Shown: piece by piece, positions 49,530 to 60,737 of the stretch
How the letters are laid out: each line of letters opens with the position of its first letter
Numbering within the stretch: the first letter of the stretch is position 1
Origin: JAHEKO01 sp965212505
GTDB lineage: Bacteria > Acidobacteriota > Thermoanaerobaculia > Multivoradales > JAHEKO01
Length of the DNA stretch: 64,000 nt
Assembly (NCBI GenBank): GCA_965212505.1
Contig: OZ243123.1
Span: 4,216,001 to 4,280,000, forward strand
Direction of reading: 5' to 3'
Position numbers and translations under genes: made by a program
The notes under the pieces: generated by a model
What the model saw: only the letters and a program-made list of their open reading frames with translations
What the model was told of the DNA's origin: nothing
Databases searched by the model: none

Positions 49530-50725
49530 TTCGCCACATTCTCAAGATCGTCTGGAACAGGAAGGGCTCGAATGGCCTGATTGCGTTCGAGATCCTCGTC
49601 GCCTTCCTAGTCACCTTCTCCGTGACGGCGATGGCCGTCCACAACTACGACCGTTACCGGAGGCCACTCGGATTCGCCTGGGACGACGTTTGGAGCCTCG
49701 AGTTCGCCACCGGCGGAACCGAGACCGCGCCGCTATCCGACATCATCGACGTCATCGAGCGACTGATCGCCGAGATCGGCACGCTCGATCGAGTCGAAGG
49801 GGTCGGCGCGGTCAGCTTTCCGCTGTACAGCGGCTCGGGCTGGGGCTCTACCCTGGATCGGCCGGACGGAGGCAAGGTCAGCATTCGGCTGATGAACGCC
49901 AGCGACGAGTTCGCCGAGGTGGCCGGAGTCGAGCTACTCAACGGTCGTTGGTTCGGCCCAGAGGACGACGCCGACTCGCGGATCGCCGCCGTCATCAACC
50001 GTTCACTCGCCGAGACCTACTTCGACGGAGATCCGCTCGGTCGAGTCATCGAGGACAACGACGACGAGGCCGGCATGCGACTCGTCGTCGTCGGAGTGAT
50101 CGAAGACTTCCGCTACCGTGGCGAGCTCTCGAAGCCGGCCCACTTCGCGTTCCTACGCCCTTCGGTGGTAGACGACTATCCGTACGACTTCATCGAGAGC
50201 TTCGTCGTGCGTGTGAGTCCCGGCACCTCCGCTGCCTACGAAGAGTCGATTCTGAAACTTGCGGAGGCGGTGGCGCCCGAGTGGTCGTTCAGAATCAAGC
50301 CGGTGGCGCTAAAGCGAGCCGAATACCTCCGCGAGCGGTTGGCGCCGCTCGTCGTCGCCGGCCTGGTCTCGGGCTTCCTCATGGTCATGGTGGCGCTCGG
50401 GCTCGTCGGCGTGCTCTGGCAGAACGTCACCCACCGGACGCGTGAACTCGGACTTCGCCGAGTCAAGGGGGCGACCGCCGTACGAATCCGACGGCAGGTG
50501 CTGGCAGAGCTGCTGGTGATGACTACCCTCGCCATCGCGGTGGGCACCCTGATGATCGTTCAAGTGCCGATCATCGGTTGGTTCCCGACCATGACCGCAC
50601 CGGTCTACGCCGCCGCGCTGGCGATCTCCGCCGCTGTCATGGCGCTCCTCACTACCGTGGCGGGCCTCTACCCGAGCTATCTCGCAACCCGCATCGAACC
50701 GGCTGAAGCGCTCCACTACGAATAG
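49526..50725 (+). CDS. FtsX-type ABC permease 2
   Basis: 399 aa from GTG 49526, overlapping the previous stop by GTGA. Same topology as permease 1 but divergent: NGLIAFEILVAFLVTFSVTAMAVHNYDRYRR at the N-terminus, a MacB-like periplasmic domain, then LVVAGLVSGFLMVMVALGLVGVLWQNVTHRTRELGLRRVKGAT, LVMTTLAIAVGTLMIVQVPIIG and ALAISAAVMALLTTVAGLYPSYLATRIEPAEALHYE. TRELGLRRVKGAT is the coupling loop. A transporter with two different permeases and a shared ATPase is typical of MacB-like exporters for peptides or lipids. Confidence 0.85.
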   Translation: MIRHILKIVWNRKGSNGLIAFEILVAFLVTFSVTAMAVHNYDRYRRPLGFAWDDVWSLEFATGGTETAPLSDIIDVIERLIAEIGTLDRVEGVGAVSFPLYSGSGWGSTLDRPDGGKVSIRLMNASDEFAEVAGVELLNGRWFGPEDDADSRIAAVINRSLAETYFDGDPLGRVIEDNDDEAGMRLVVVGVIEDFRYRGELSKPAHFAFLRPSVVDDYPYDFIESFVVRVSPGTSAAYEESILKLAEAVAPEWSFRIKPVALKRAEYLRERLAPLVVAGLVSGFLMVMVALGLVGVLWQNVTHRTRELGLRRVKGATAVRIRRQVLAELLVMTTLAIAVGTLMIVQVPIIGWFPTMTAPVYAAALAISAAVMALLTTVAGLYPSYLATRIEPAEALHYE

Positions 50726-50752
50726 TCGGTTGGGTATCCTCCGAACGGCCCC

Positions 50753-52140
<1,388 letters not shown>

Positions 52141-52144
<4 letters not shown>

Positions 52145-53451
52145 CCCTACGCACGAAGGTCGTTCTCTACATCCTCCTGATCCACCTGCTCTTCGCCGCT
52201 GTTGCCGTGCGGGTGCTGTGGGAAGACCGCACCTGGCTGTTCATCATCGAAGGGATCTTCCTCCTGTCGCTCGTCCTGTCGTTCAAGCTGGTCCAGGCTC
52301 TCTTCGTGCCGCTCGAGTTGATCGGCACCGGCGCCGAGCTCATGGCCGAGCGCGACTTCATCTCGCGCTTCCATCCGGTCGGCCAACCGGAAATGGATCG
52401 GCTCATCCAGGTCTACAACCAGATGATCGACCAGCTGCGAGAGGAGAGGCTCAAGGTGCGCGAGCAGAACGAGCTGCTCGATCGCATCATGGAGGCCTCT
52501 CCGGCAGGCATCTTGATCGCCGATCTCGACGGCGATGTGATCGATCTCAACCCGAGCGCAGCGGCGCTGTTCGACAAGCCGAGAGAGCAGCTGTTGGGGA
52601 GGTCTCCCGGGGCCATCGAGGGGCCGCTGGGCACAAGACTGGCGGAGCTCGACGCCGGCGAGAGCCGGGTGGTCGGCCTCGCGGGGTCGCGCCGCATTCG
52701 AGTTCGGCGCGCCAGCTTCCTCGATCAAGGGTTCCAGCGCGACTTCTATCTACTCGAAGAGCTCACCGAGGAGCTGCGCCAGACGGAAAAGGCTGCCTAC
52801 GGCAAGCTGATCCGCTTGATGTCGCACGAGGTGAACAACTCCGTCGGCGCGGTCAGCTCACTCCTCGGCTCGATCTCGCGGAGCGCCGACATGCTGCCCG
52901 AAGAGGAGCGCCGCGACTTCGCAAAGGCAATCGAGATCGCTACGGGAAGGCTCGAGAGTTTGCGCGGTTTTGTCGATCGCTTCGCTGACGTCGTCAGGCT
53001 GCCGCCACCCGCACTGAGGAGCGGCGATGTGGAACGTCTGCTCGAGGACGTGCTCGACCTTTTCGAACCGTCCTGGGAGACCCGTGAGATTCGATGCGTA
53101 CGCGAGCTTGCAGGAGATCTACCGGCGATCGACGTCGACCTGCACCAGTTCGAGCGGGTATTGGTCAACGTCCTCAAGAACTCATCCGAGTCCATCGAAC
53201 ACAACGGCACCATTACGGTACGCACCGGCGCGGTCGGCAACGGCGGCTGGCTGTCGATCGAAGACGACGGGCAGGGCATCCCCGCAGCGATCCACCAGGA
53301 GCTCTTCACTCCGTTCTTCACGACCAAGAAGGACGGCTGCGGTCTGGGGCTGACGCTCGTCCGAGAGGTGCTCGATGGACACGGCTTCCCGTTTGCTCTC
53401 GAGAGCACCGACCGGGGGGCCCGCTTCCGCGTCGAACTGACTCATCGGTGA
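52141..53451 (+). CDS. Membrane sensor histidine kinase of the NtrB type
   Basis: 436 aa from GTG 52141. Two N-terminal membrane helices with almost no periplasmic loop (VVLYILLIHLLFAAVAVRVLW, LFIIEGIFLLSLVLSF), then HAMP (residues about 52-105), PAS (about 110-200; ASPAGILIADLDGDVIDLNPSAAALF), a histidine box with His229 in RLMSHEVNNSVGAV, and the ATPase domain with N-box NVLKNSSESI, EDDGQGIP and TTKKDGCGLGLTL. The lack of a periplasmic sensor suggests that it senses the membrane, for instance a lipid or peptide stress. Partner of the upstream regulator. Confidence 0.9.
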
Positions 53452-53784
53452 GCAAGAAGTCCACGTGCTTCTGGCTTCCGCTCGTGCGGACGACGCAAAC
53501 GGTCCGCAGCTAGAGCCCCCCTCCTCTTGACTCGGCTCGCAAGAAGCGACCGAGGTTTGCATCGAAAGGGAAGACTCTGTCCCACCGTACTCGCCGACCT
53601 CGAGCTCGCCCGCGAGGTACCTGTTTGAGCCCCACTTACAAACGACCTGTCGATCACCTCCATGACGGGACCGACCAGTTGTCCCTGGCACTGTCACCAC
53701 GTGCCCGAGGCGGCTCCCTGCAGGACGCCGCCGCCCGCTGCGGAACGGGTGTACTCGATCAACCCGAACTCTAGGGTGGAACTC
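53452..53784 (+). other. Gap of 333 bp after the sensor kinase
   Basis: It separates the sigma-54 operon from an exported protein gene. I examined it for a second sigma-54 promoter: the TGGCAC at 53686-53691 lacks a properly spaced TTGC, so it is rejected. No hairpin with a T-run and no start codon with a ribosome-binding site are seen, apart from GGTGGA before ATG 53785. Confidence 0.45.
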
Positions 53785-54618
53785 ATGGCGAACGCCAGGC
53801 GACGGCTCGTGCCGCGGCTCTCTGTAGTGGCACTCGTGGGACTCCAGCTGGTCTCCTCGGCTCTTTCGGCCCAGGGCGGTCTCGAGCCGTGGCAGCGAGA
53901 CGAAGACAAACTCGAAACCGGAGTGCTCTACACCTATCTGAAGTCGAACATCGACGGCAGCCGCGCAGGACGAATCGCCCTCTATGTCGCGAGCTCGGAC
54001 CGCCTCGAGTCGTTCAAGTGGCGGCAGGGAACGGGTCGCGCGACCCTGGTCACGGCCGACCTGGACTGGAGCACCTTCTCGGTCTCCACCTTCGAGTCGT
54101 GGACTCTCGGGGCCGGCGACAAGCGGTGGCTCCAGGCGCGCCTGACAACCGAGGACGGCGGCCGCGTGCAGATCACCACGGCCGGCTCCACCGAGCACCC
54201 GGCGGTCGAGATCACCCGCTGGCCCTGGCACAGCTACGACTTCGACTTCGCCAGTCTCAACTACTTCTGGCGGCACCTAGTTGACGCCGAGGCGCCGGTG
54301 ACTGTTGGAATCTCCGACTTCGTGCCGAGTGGTGGGAGCTTCGAGTTCAAGGAGAAGGGACCGGTGCAGATCGAGTACCTGGGCCGCGAGACCCGGCTCG
54401 GTCGAGCTTGCCGGCACTATCGAATCGACGGGCCCGGCCTCGAGAATCGCGGCGGGGAGTTCTGGGCGAGCGTCGAAGGAGGCTACTGGGTCGAGTACAT
54501 GATCGACCTTCCGGACGAGAGCGGCTTCGACAGCGGACGCCTGCGGCTCGAACGAGTGGAGCGGGCCTCTCCGGAGCAGTGGCAGGCCTTCAAGAGAGAG
54601 AAGCTCAGCGGCAACTGA
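53785..54618 (+). CDS. Exported protein of unknown function
   Basis: 277 aa from ATG 53785 with GGTGGA upstream. Signal peptide about 1-29 (PRLSVVALVGLQLVSSALSA). The mature part is beta-rich and contains the phrases YTYLKSNIDGSRAGRIALYV, KWRQGTGRATLVTADLDWSTFSV, PVQIEYLGRETRLGRACRHYRIDG and LENRGGEFWASVEGGYWVEYMIDLPD. These recall an outer-membrane lipoprotein or LolA-like half-barrel with alternating strands, but no family is certain. Situated just downstream of the two-component/ABC operon, with no sign of co-transcription. Confidence 0.7.
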   Translation: MANARRRLVPRLSVVALVGLQLVSSALSAQGGLEPWQRDEDKLETGVLYTYLKSNIDGSRAGRIALYVASSDRLESFKWRQGTGRATLVTADLDWSTFSVSTFESWTLGAGDKRWLQARLTTEDGGRVQITTAGSTEHPAVEITRWPWHSYDFDFASLNYFWRHLVDAEAPVTVGISDFVPSGGSFEFKEKGPVQIEYLGRETRLGRACRHYRIDGPGLENRGGEFWASVEGGYWVEYMIDLPDESGFDSGRLRLERVERASPEQWQAFKREKLSGN

Positions 54619-54806
54619 CCGCAGACACCCGAAGATCGGCAGCACTTCGGTCGGGCGGCACCCATCCGACAGTAGGCACCTCGAGCGCCGCCCTTTGTCC
54701 GGTGTCCACAGGAGTCGATCACAGCGATACGATGGCGCCGCCCTCGCAGCGATCGACCCACTCCCTCGATTTCCGAATGCGACTCCTGACGACAAGCTAC
54801 TGAGGA

Positions 54807-55970
54807 ATGACAAATCGAAACCGTTCTCTCGTGACCGCCGTCGCGACCTTCGTCTCGACCCTCGTACTGGCCGGCTCTCTCCCTGCGACGGAACCGCTGT
54901 TCGAAGACAACTTCGAGTACCCGCTCACCGGTTGGCAGCTCGAGCGACCCGACGCGATCCGCATCGTCGACACTGGAGACCCAGCACACGGCAAGGCCTT
55001 GGAGTTGTCGGCTCAAGGCGATGACGTCATCGCCCTGGTTCGGGACTCTGAAAGCTGGGGCCCGATCCGCGTCGAGGCGGACTTTCTCTTCCCGACAGAC
55101 GGGCACGCCTACCTCGGTCTCGTGTACCACTTCAAACGGACGCCCGAGCGCACGGACTTCGGCAACGTCTACCTCAAGGGCAACGGCAGCTACCTGCGGG
55201 CGAATCCGGTGCGCGACGGCAACGTGTCGCGACTCATGTACGAGGAGTACCGAACTCCACTCGAGGGAGACTCCGCGATCCGCATCGGGGAGTGGCATCG
55301 ACTCCGCGCTGAGATCTCCGGCGGCGACTTCCATCTGTACATCGATGACATGCAGGTGCCGCGCATGACGTTCGACCTGTACGAAGGCCGCTCGGGCCGC
55401 GTCGGTTTCAAGCCTCGAGTCACCGGCGAGCCCGTACTGATCGACAACGTGCGTGTCACCTCCATCGACAAACTGGCGTGGACCGGCGAGCGCAAGCCCT
55501 TGATCGGCTACCAACCAGAGAAGCTGCTGACGCAGTGGGAGGTCATGGGGCCGTTCAGTTCGCCAGCGGACGAGGTAGGTCGCGGTGCCCGCGCAGACGG
55601 CTGGCGTCCGTTCGAAACGGACCGTCGCGGAGCGGTGCTCACCGGCAGGGTCACCGAATTCCTCGGCACGCGCAGCGTCGCCTACTTCCGCGCCACCGTC
55701 CATTCCGAGGGCGACCGCGAGGCGACTCTCCACATCACGACAACGGACGAGATGGCGCTCTGGCTCAACGAAGATTTGCAGGGCTTCGTCTACCGCGACG
55801 GATACATCTCGCCGGACAACGACTGGAACGCGTGGTGGGACTTCACGAGCAACCCCGATCACGCCGGGCGACGGATCCCGATCACGCTCCGTTCTGGCGA
55901 GAACCGCATCGTCATCCGAGTTCGAAACGGCCAGTTCGCCTCTGGTGGGTTCTTCGCAGCGATCGAGTAG
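54807..55970 (+). CDS. Exported jelly-roll protein (DUF1080/LamG-like and C-terminal beta domain)
   Basis: 387 aa with a signal peptide about 1-26. Residues about 30-215: EDNFEYPLTGWQLERPDAIRIVDTGD, WGPIRVEADFLFPTDGHAYLGLVYHF and IRIGEWHRLRAEISGGDFHLYIDDM are the typical sequence of a concanavalin-like jelly roll such as DUF1080 (family 16-like). Residues about 230-387 form a second beta domain (MGPFSSPADEVGRG, FRATVHSEGDREATLHITTTDEMALWLNED) resembling carbohydrate-binding PA14-like or galactose-binding domains. Probably binds or degrades polysaccharide outside the cell; the catalytic Glu pair of GH16 is not evident. The ATG has only a weakly spaced GAGGA. Confidence 0.75.
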   Translation: MTNRNRSLVTAVATFVSTLVLAGSLPATEPLFEDNFEYPLTGWQLERPDAIRIVDTGDPAHGKALELSAQGDDVIALVRDSESWGPIRVEADFLFPTDGHAYLGLVYHFKRTPERTDFGNVYLKGNGSYLRANPVRDGNVSRLMYEEYRTPLEGDSAIRIGEWHRLRAEISGGDFHLYIDDMQVPRMTFDLYEGRSGRVGFKPRVTGEPVLIDNVRVTSIDKLAWTGERKPLIGYQPEKLLTQWEVMGPFSSPADEVGRGARADGWRPFETDRRGAVLTGRVTEFLGTRSVAYFRATVHSEGDREATLHITTTDEMALWLNEDLQGFVYRDGYISPDNDWNAWWDFTSNPDHAGRRIPITLRSGENRIVIRVRNGQFASGGFFAAIE

Positions 55971-56038
55971 CTCGAGTCGATACTGCCGGTACGAGACGCT
56001 CAGCCCTCGCAGCCAGGTCCCATTCCACCCGTCGTCTC

Positions 56039-56854
56039 CTACCTGATCGGCGGGGCTGCGGAGCCCTCAGCCCGATCTCGAAGCAACGGGCTCGGCGCCC
56101 GGCCCTGGCTGACACGAACCGCCGCCATCGTCTCGACGGAGCTCATCATCGCTTCTGCAGCGAGACCGATGGCGTCAAAGCGCTCGCCGGAGATCTTCGC
56201 GTCCAGTTCGATTTCCGACCGCCAGAAGTCTGCATTGCCTTCAGACCCTCTGACGATGAGGAACCGCAACTGCTCTCCATCTTCAACAATCTCGAAGACA
56301 TCGAAGTGAGAGAGCACATGCGTCTCGGTCACGAGTTCCCGATAGTCGGTTGACATCCGTTCGAACGCGCTCCGCTTGTCGCGAGGGACTCCATAGATGA
56401 AAAAGAAGAACGAGTCTCGGTCGTCGTAGGACCGGCGCGACTTCCCAGGCCGGTAGGAGAGATCCTCTCGATAGGCGAGCACGAGATCGCGTGCCTTTTT
56501 CACCTGGCCATCGAGCGCTCCTGCTCGAGCGCGATCTTGCGAGCCGTGGCTGATCGACGTCCAAAAACCCTCGGCGGCGGGTCGCGGGAGCGCTGCGGAT
56601 AGTTCTCGAACGTACAGGAATCCGAGTCCATCGCCGGTGGTCACGAGGTGTTGCGAGACGGAAGCACTATCCGCCGCAGCCAGCGAGTCGATCACCTGAC
56701 CCGACGCAACGTAATAGTCGAGCGAATGAGAAGCGTCGACGTACTCGATGCGCAGGTGCACAAAGGGCGCTTCGCGCTGTCCGTCTGCGTCGACCCCTTT
56801 TGGAGCGGCGAGCATCGTCAATGCCACCGCGACGCACAGGCAGTTTCTGAACAT
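56039..56854 (-). CDS. Exported protein of unknown function
   Basis: 271 aa with GGAAAGGGA before the ATG and a signal peptide about 1-23. The mature part contains LRIEYVDASHSLDYYVASGQVIDSL, LVTTGDGLGFLYVRELSAALPRPA, RRSYDDRDSFFFFIYGVPRDKRSAFERM and EDGEQLRFLIVRGSEGNADFWRSEIELDAKI. The beta/alpha look and the conserved aromatic stretch FFFFIYG could mark a small periplasmic binding module; no family is recognised. A long gap of 292 bp separates it from the upstream gene on the same strand. Confidence 0.65.
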   Translation of the reverse strand: MFRNCLCVAVALTMLAAPKGVDADGQREAPFVHLRIEYVDASHSLDYYVASGQVIDSLAAADSASVSQHLVTTGDGLGFLYVRELSAALPRPAAEGFWTSISHGSQDRARAGALDGQVKKARDLVLAYREDLSYRPGKSRRSYDDRDSFFFFIYGVPRDKRSAFERMSTDYRELVTETHVLSHFDVFEIVEDGEQLRFLIVRGSEGNADFWRSEIELDAKISGERFDAIGLAAEAMMSSVETMAAVRVSQGRAPSPLLRDRAEGSAAPPIR

Positions 56855-57146
56855 TCTGATTTCCCTTTCCTGGATGTTGAGTTGCTCTCAGGAACGACAC
56901 CGCAGCTAGCTGTCGCGGTCGATGGTGAGACCACTCACTACGATGCTTCGCCTAGCTTCGGGGTTGCACTCCGGGTCGCGCGGGCCCAGCCAGACCCGCC
57001 GGAGCTGCACAGCGCTTCAGGGCGAGGGCGGCCGTCGCGCCCTGGGCGAGATCACTCACGAGGCCGGCCCACTACCCGACCGAGTCGATCGACTGTCGCG
57101 CAGTGCTCACCGCTCTGCGTCCAACCTCTCCCACCGGGGAGAGCTC

Positions 57147-58640
57147 CTACGGACGGCTACCCGGCGGAGTCGTCGTAACGCCGGCCAGTCGCCCGGTGAG
57201 CGGCTGCGGCTCGGTGCCGCCCGGCGCCAGAAGGTAGACCCGCCCCGAGCCTTTGCGGCGCTCGATCTCGGCCTCGATGCCGAGGGCGATGGCTCCATCG
57301 GAGCCGCGAATCGAAGCGTTGCCGCTGTCGTTGCCCTCGAACACGACCTCTCGCTCACCATCGAGTGACACGCGAACCAGCTTCCAGCTGCCTTCGTTCC
57401 AATCACCTTCGGTGATCAGCAGCGACGCACCGTCGGGCGACCACACCGGCGACCAGTCGGAGAGCGGCTCTCGCGTGACCCGACTCACATCGCCGCTGTC
57501 GAGTTCGAGCAGATAGACGTCGTCAGCGCCGTCGCGGTCCGACGAGAAGGCGATCCGCTCTCCGTCAGGCGAGACGCTCGGGCTGTGATCTGAAGCCGCG
57601 TGGCGGGTCAGACGCTCGACCCCACTGCCGTCGGCCCGCATGCGGTAGAGCTCCCGGTCGCCGTCGCGGTCGGAGTGGAAGACGATCCTCGAGCCGTCGG
57701 GAGTGAAGGACGGAGCCCCGTCAGAGGCGGGGTTACGCGTGAGGTTCGTCTGAGCCGAGCCGTCGGCACTCATGACGTAGACCTCGTCGTTGCCATCGCG
57801 GTAGCTCTTGAACGCAATCTGCCGGCCGTCGGGCGACCAGGCGAGATCGGCTTCGAACTCCTCGTTGAAGGTCAGTCGCTGCTCGACCTTCGTCTCCAGA
57901 TCGAGCACGTAGATCTCGAAGTTGATGTCCCTGCCGGATTCGACGCCGTGACGGTTCGAGATAAACGCGAGACGACGCCCGTCGGGTGAAAAGACCGGGT
58001 GGGTATCGGCTCCTGCGTACTCGTCGGCGTCGTAGCGATCGACGACACACCGCACGGACAGCGCATAGTGCTTGACCACCGGGCTGCGATAGATCATGTC
58101 GTCGCCGTCGTCGACGTCCCGATGCTGTGCGTGGGCGAGATCGAGCTCGGTCGAGGTCCAAAAGGCGGCCGCCTCGCCCTGCGACCGGTAGGTTCCGTTC
58201 TCGTAGCGACGCCACCCGGCATAGAGAGCGTCGAAGCCGGAGTCACCTCCGGGCTTGAGCCGCGCCCCCTCGATGGTGCCTCGGTTGCGCCGCTGAACGA
58301 TCTCTACGTCGGGCAGGCCGACCGCTCTCTCGAGCCGCTGCCATTCAAGCTCGCTCGACATGTGCGAACCGAGCGGGCAGGCGGCGAGGGCGTGCTCCCA
58401 CCGATATAGGCGGCCGTAGACGTCGCAGTTCTCCTGCAGGTCTTCGTAGCAGAACGAACCGGGGCCCGCCCAGTTGAGGTTCTTGGCGAACCAGAGCTGG
58501 CCACCGATCTCGACCAGGGGGTAACTCTGGCCGTCGCGGGGATCGTCGAAGGTCGCGGACTCAGCGCGCGAGGCAAGCAGAAGTACGACTCCCACGAGGC
58601 AGGTCCGCACCAGAAGGTTTACGAGACGAATTCGATTCAT
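57147..58640 (-). CDS. Exported FISUMP-TolB propeller fusion protein
   Basis: 497 aa from ATG 58640 with GAGGAGAG upstream and a signal peptide about 1-28. Residues about 30-205 form a fibrobacter-succinogenes-major-paralogous (FISUMP) domain: DPRDGQSYPLVEIGGQLWFAKNLNW, CYEDLQENCDVYGRLYRW and AAFWTSTELDLAH, with three cysteine pairs. Residues about 215-497 are PD40 repeats as in TolB: THPVFSPDGRRLAFISNRHG, DLAWSPDGRQIAFKSYRDGNDEVYVM and so on, six units. FISUMP is found in Fibrobacter and Bacteroidetes; its fusion to TolB is unusual. Likely a surface or periplasmic scaffold protein. Confidence 0.8.
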   Translation of the reverse strand: MNRIRLVNLLVRTCLVGVVLLLASRAESATFDDPRDGQSYPLVEIGGQLWFAKNLNWAGPGSFCYEDLQENCDVYGRLYRWEHALAACPLGSHMSSELEWQRLERAVGLPDVEIVQRRNRGTIEGARLKPGGDSGFDALYAGWRRYENGTYRSQGEAAAFWTSTELDLAHAQHRDVDDGDDMIYRSPVVKHYALSVRCVVDRYDADEYAGADTHPVFSPDGRRLAFISNRHGVESGRDINFEIYVLDLETKVEQRLTFNEEFEADLAWSPDGRQIAFKSYRDGNDEVYVMSADGSAQTNLTRNPASDGAPSFTPDGSRIVFHSDRDGDRELYRMRADGSGVERLTRHAASDHSPSVSPDGERIAFSSDRDGADDVYLLELDSGDVSRVTREPLSDWSPVWSPDGASLLITEGDWNEGSWKLVRVSLDGEREVVFEGNDSGNASIRGSDGAIALGIEAEIERRKGSGRVYLLAPGGTEPQPLTGRLAGVTTTPPGSRP

Positions 58641-58835
58641 CACTCTCCTCGACTCGGGCGCACGCCCGTCGGTTCCGTTCGACGCAAAGAGTCGCCCACC
58701 TTCATGGCCGCGCGCATCGTCCGTGCAGCCGACCGCGGAAATCTGCAGCGACCGGGGCACGAGACTCATCGGCCGAAGCGATGCGCAATCGAAAGGAATA
58801 GACCTCCAGCTGCAACCACATTCGGGTCCGACTAT

Positions 58836-58864
58836 TTGCCGCCCTGGGCGCCGTGGCCTATCCT
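58836..58864 (+). promoter_or_regulatory. Sigma-70-like promoter
   Basis: TTGCCG at 58836-58841, a 17-bp spacer and TATCCT at 58859-58864. The predicted start of transcription lies about 18 bases before the ATG at 58890, with AAAGGAGG between them. Confidence 0.55.
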
Positions 58865-58889
58865 GCAGTCCTCCAAAGGAGGAATGTCG

Positions 58890-60050
58890 ATGTGCTACTC
58901 GGGTACCCAGGCCGGGCCAAAGCCTTGCGCCAGGAGTTCCTCTCTCCTGCTCTCATGGATGCTGCTGCTGCCCGCACTGTCGTTCGCGGGTGAGGTCATC
59001 TGGTCGAAGCGCGTGATCGAGGAGGCTGGCGAGGTCACCTTCATCTCGGACAGGGTGAGCAAGGCGGGCCTCGCTCCAAACGGCCGTCCCGCCTTCCTCT
59101 ACTGGCAGACCGGCCCCGCCGGAGACAATCGGCATCTCGTCTTCACCATGCGGCGGACGGGGGGTAAGGGCTTCAAACGGGTCAACGCGTCTCCGGGAGA
59201 TCTCCTGGCGTCGTCGGCCGGGTCCTTCGCCTTCGACTCGGAAAGAACGCTCCACGTGGCCTACCAGTCGAACTTCTTCATCGGCCAGGGCACGATCGAA
59301 TACGTGACTCTGAACGGCCCCGAACTCCTGCAGGAGCAGATCGCCGGCGCAGATGCCAAGAAGTCCTCGCTGGCCCTCGACCCCTCGGGCAAACCCTACG
59401 TCGCCTATATCGCCCTCGACGGCCCAAAGCGTGACCTCCGGATGGCCAGTCGCGAGCCCGGTGGTTGGGTGTCGGAGTCGATTCTCACGGTATCGAACGA
59501 CATCTCCAGGCTGGAGCTCGCGATCGACGATTCCGGCACCCAGAGGCTTGCCTACATGATTTCGACCGGCTCCGAGTACCTGCTGCGCATGGCGACCCGC
59601 AGCGGGACCGATTGGGAGTTCGAGACGATCGACGTGGCATCGGTTCCAAGCGGCCCCGCCAACCTCGACCTGGCCCTCGACTCCGACGGCGATCCTCACG
59701 TCGGATACTCGACCTACGATGGGCCGCCGGAGGTCCGCTACGCGCAGTGGGACGGCGCCTCCTGGCAGGCGGAAACGGTCCTGGTCGGCGACACACGCAA
59801 CGTCGCCATGACCCTCGACGCCGACGACTCTCCGCACTTCTCCTACTTCGACCTCACGCAGATCGGGCTCGGCTACTCTGCGCGCGCGGGCGCCGGTTGG
59901 TCGCATCAGATCGTCGACGACGAGGGGCTCTCGGGCTACGCCTCGTCTATCGTCGTCGACGCAAACCGGGTGGCTCACATCCTCTACTACCGCGACGCCA
60001 TCTCCGACATCGCGGTCTACGCGGTCTCGTCACCGCTGCCGAGCCTCTGA
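58890..60050 (+). CDS. Exported beta-propeller-like protein
   Basis: 386 aa from ATG 58890, chosen because AAAGGAGG ends six bases before it; ATG 58884 touches the ribosome-binding site. Signal peptide about 1-34 (SSSLLLSWMLLLPALSFAG). The mature protein has repeating units of about 45 residues: SLALDPSGKPYVAYIALDGPKRDLRMASREPGGWVSE, RLELAIDDSGTQRLAYMISTGSEYLLRMATRSG and NLDLALDSDGDPHVGYSTYDGPPEVRYAQWDGASW. This is the pattern of BNR/sialidase-like six- or seven-bladed propellers. No catalytic Asp-box set is complete, so a binding role is more likely. Confidence 0.75.
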   Translation: MCYSGTQAGPKPCARSSSLLLSWMLLLPALSFAGEVIWSKRVIEEAGEVTFISDRVSKAGLAPNGRPAFLYWQTGPAGDNRHLVFTMRRTGGKGFKRVNASPGDLLASSAGSFAFDSERTLHVAYQSNFFIGQGTIEYVTLNGPELLQEQIAGADAKKSSLALDPSGKPYVAYIALDGPKRDLRMASREPGGWVSESILTVSNDISRLELAIDDSGTQRLAYMISTGSEYLLRMATRSGTDWEFETIDVASVPSGPANLDLALDSDGDPHVGYSTYDGPPEVRYAQWDGASWQAETVLVGDTRNVAMTLDADDSPHFSYFDLTQIGLGYSARAGAGWSHQIVDDEGLSGYASSIVVDANRVAHILYYRDAISDIAVYAVSSPLPSL

Positions 60051-60303
60051 ACCGGCTGAACGCCACCCACCGGCCCGCTCCAGCGCACGGGGTCGCCGGG
60101 CCCCGCAGCATGCGCGTGGGGGTCGGTCTCTGGAAGTCGCCCCGCCCGACGACCGGCTCCGGAACAGACCTCCTGCGCGCGGTGAAAGTAGTCGAGTTCC
60201 GGGTCGTCTAGTACTCAGGGAGTGACACTTGCTCTGGACTTCAACGTTCCGAGCCACACAAGGCGGAGATCAGCTCCAGGGCCCGCCAACGGGAGATCGC
60301 GTC

Positions 60304-60717
60304 ATGTTCAGATTCGGAGCAGCACTACTCGTCACGGCATCTCTGGCTGCCGGCTGCCAGAGCCCATCTCAGCGAGCGGAGGAGGCCGTCACACGTTCAC
60401 CGCTCGAGACGGTGAATCTGAGAATGCAAGCGTACAACGAGCACGATCTCGCTCTGCTCCTCAGCACCTACTCCGAAGACGTCGAGATCTTCACCTACCC
60501 GGACCGGTCGCTGGGCAAGGGGAAGGAGCGGCTCGAGAGCCTCTTCGAGGAGCTGTTCGCCGGATCGATACGCGTCGAACTCCACCATCAGATCGCCAAG
60601 GACAGCTTCGTTGTCAACCACGAAACGGTCATCTCCGGAGAAGAGGAAACGGAGTACGTCTCGATCTACGAAGTGAGAGGTGGACTGATCAGAAGCGTTC
60701 GATTTGTCAGGGATTGA
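60304..60717 (+). CDS. SnoaL/NTF2-like lipoprotein
   Basis: 137 aa from ATG 60304 with GGGAG upstream. Lipobox LAAGC puts the lipidated cysteine near residue 18. The domain is the usual SnoaL/NTF2-like alpha+beta cone: MQAYNEHDLALLLSTYSEDVEIFTYPDR, GKGKERLESLFEELFAGSIRV, IAKDSFVVNHETV and YEVRGGLIRSVRFVRD. Such lipoproteins bind small molecules; no catalytic residues can be named. Convergent with the ABC permease gene. Confidence 0.8.
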   Translation: MFRFGAALLVTASLAAGCQSPSQRAEEAVTRSPLETVNLRMQAYNEHDLALLLSTYSEDVEIFTYPDRSLGKGKERLESLFEELFAGSIRVELHHQIAKDSFVVNHETVISGEEETEYVSIYEVRGGLIRSVRFVRD

Positions 60718-60737
60718 AGCGAGACCACGGGGCTCTC

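Noticed and set aside
53686..53705. Second sigma-54 promoter at TGGCAC
   Set aside because: No TTGC at the required distance; the following bases are TGTCACCACG.
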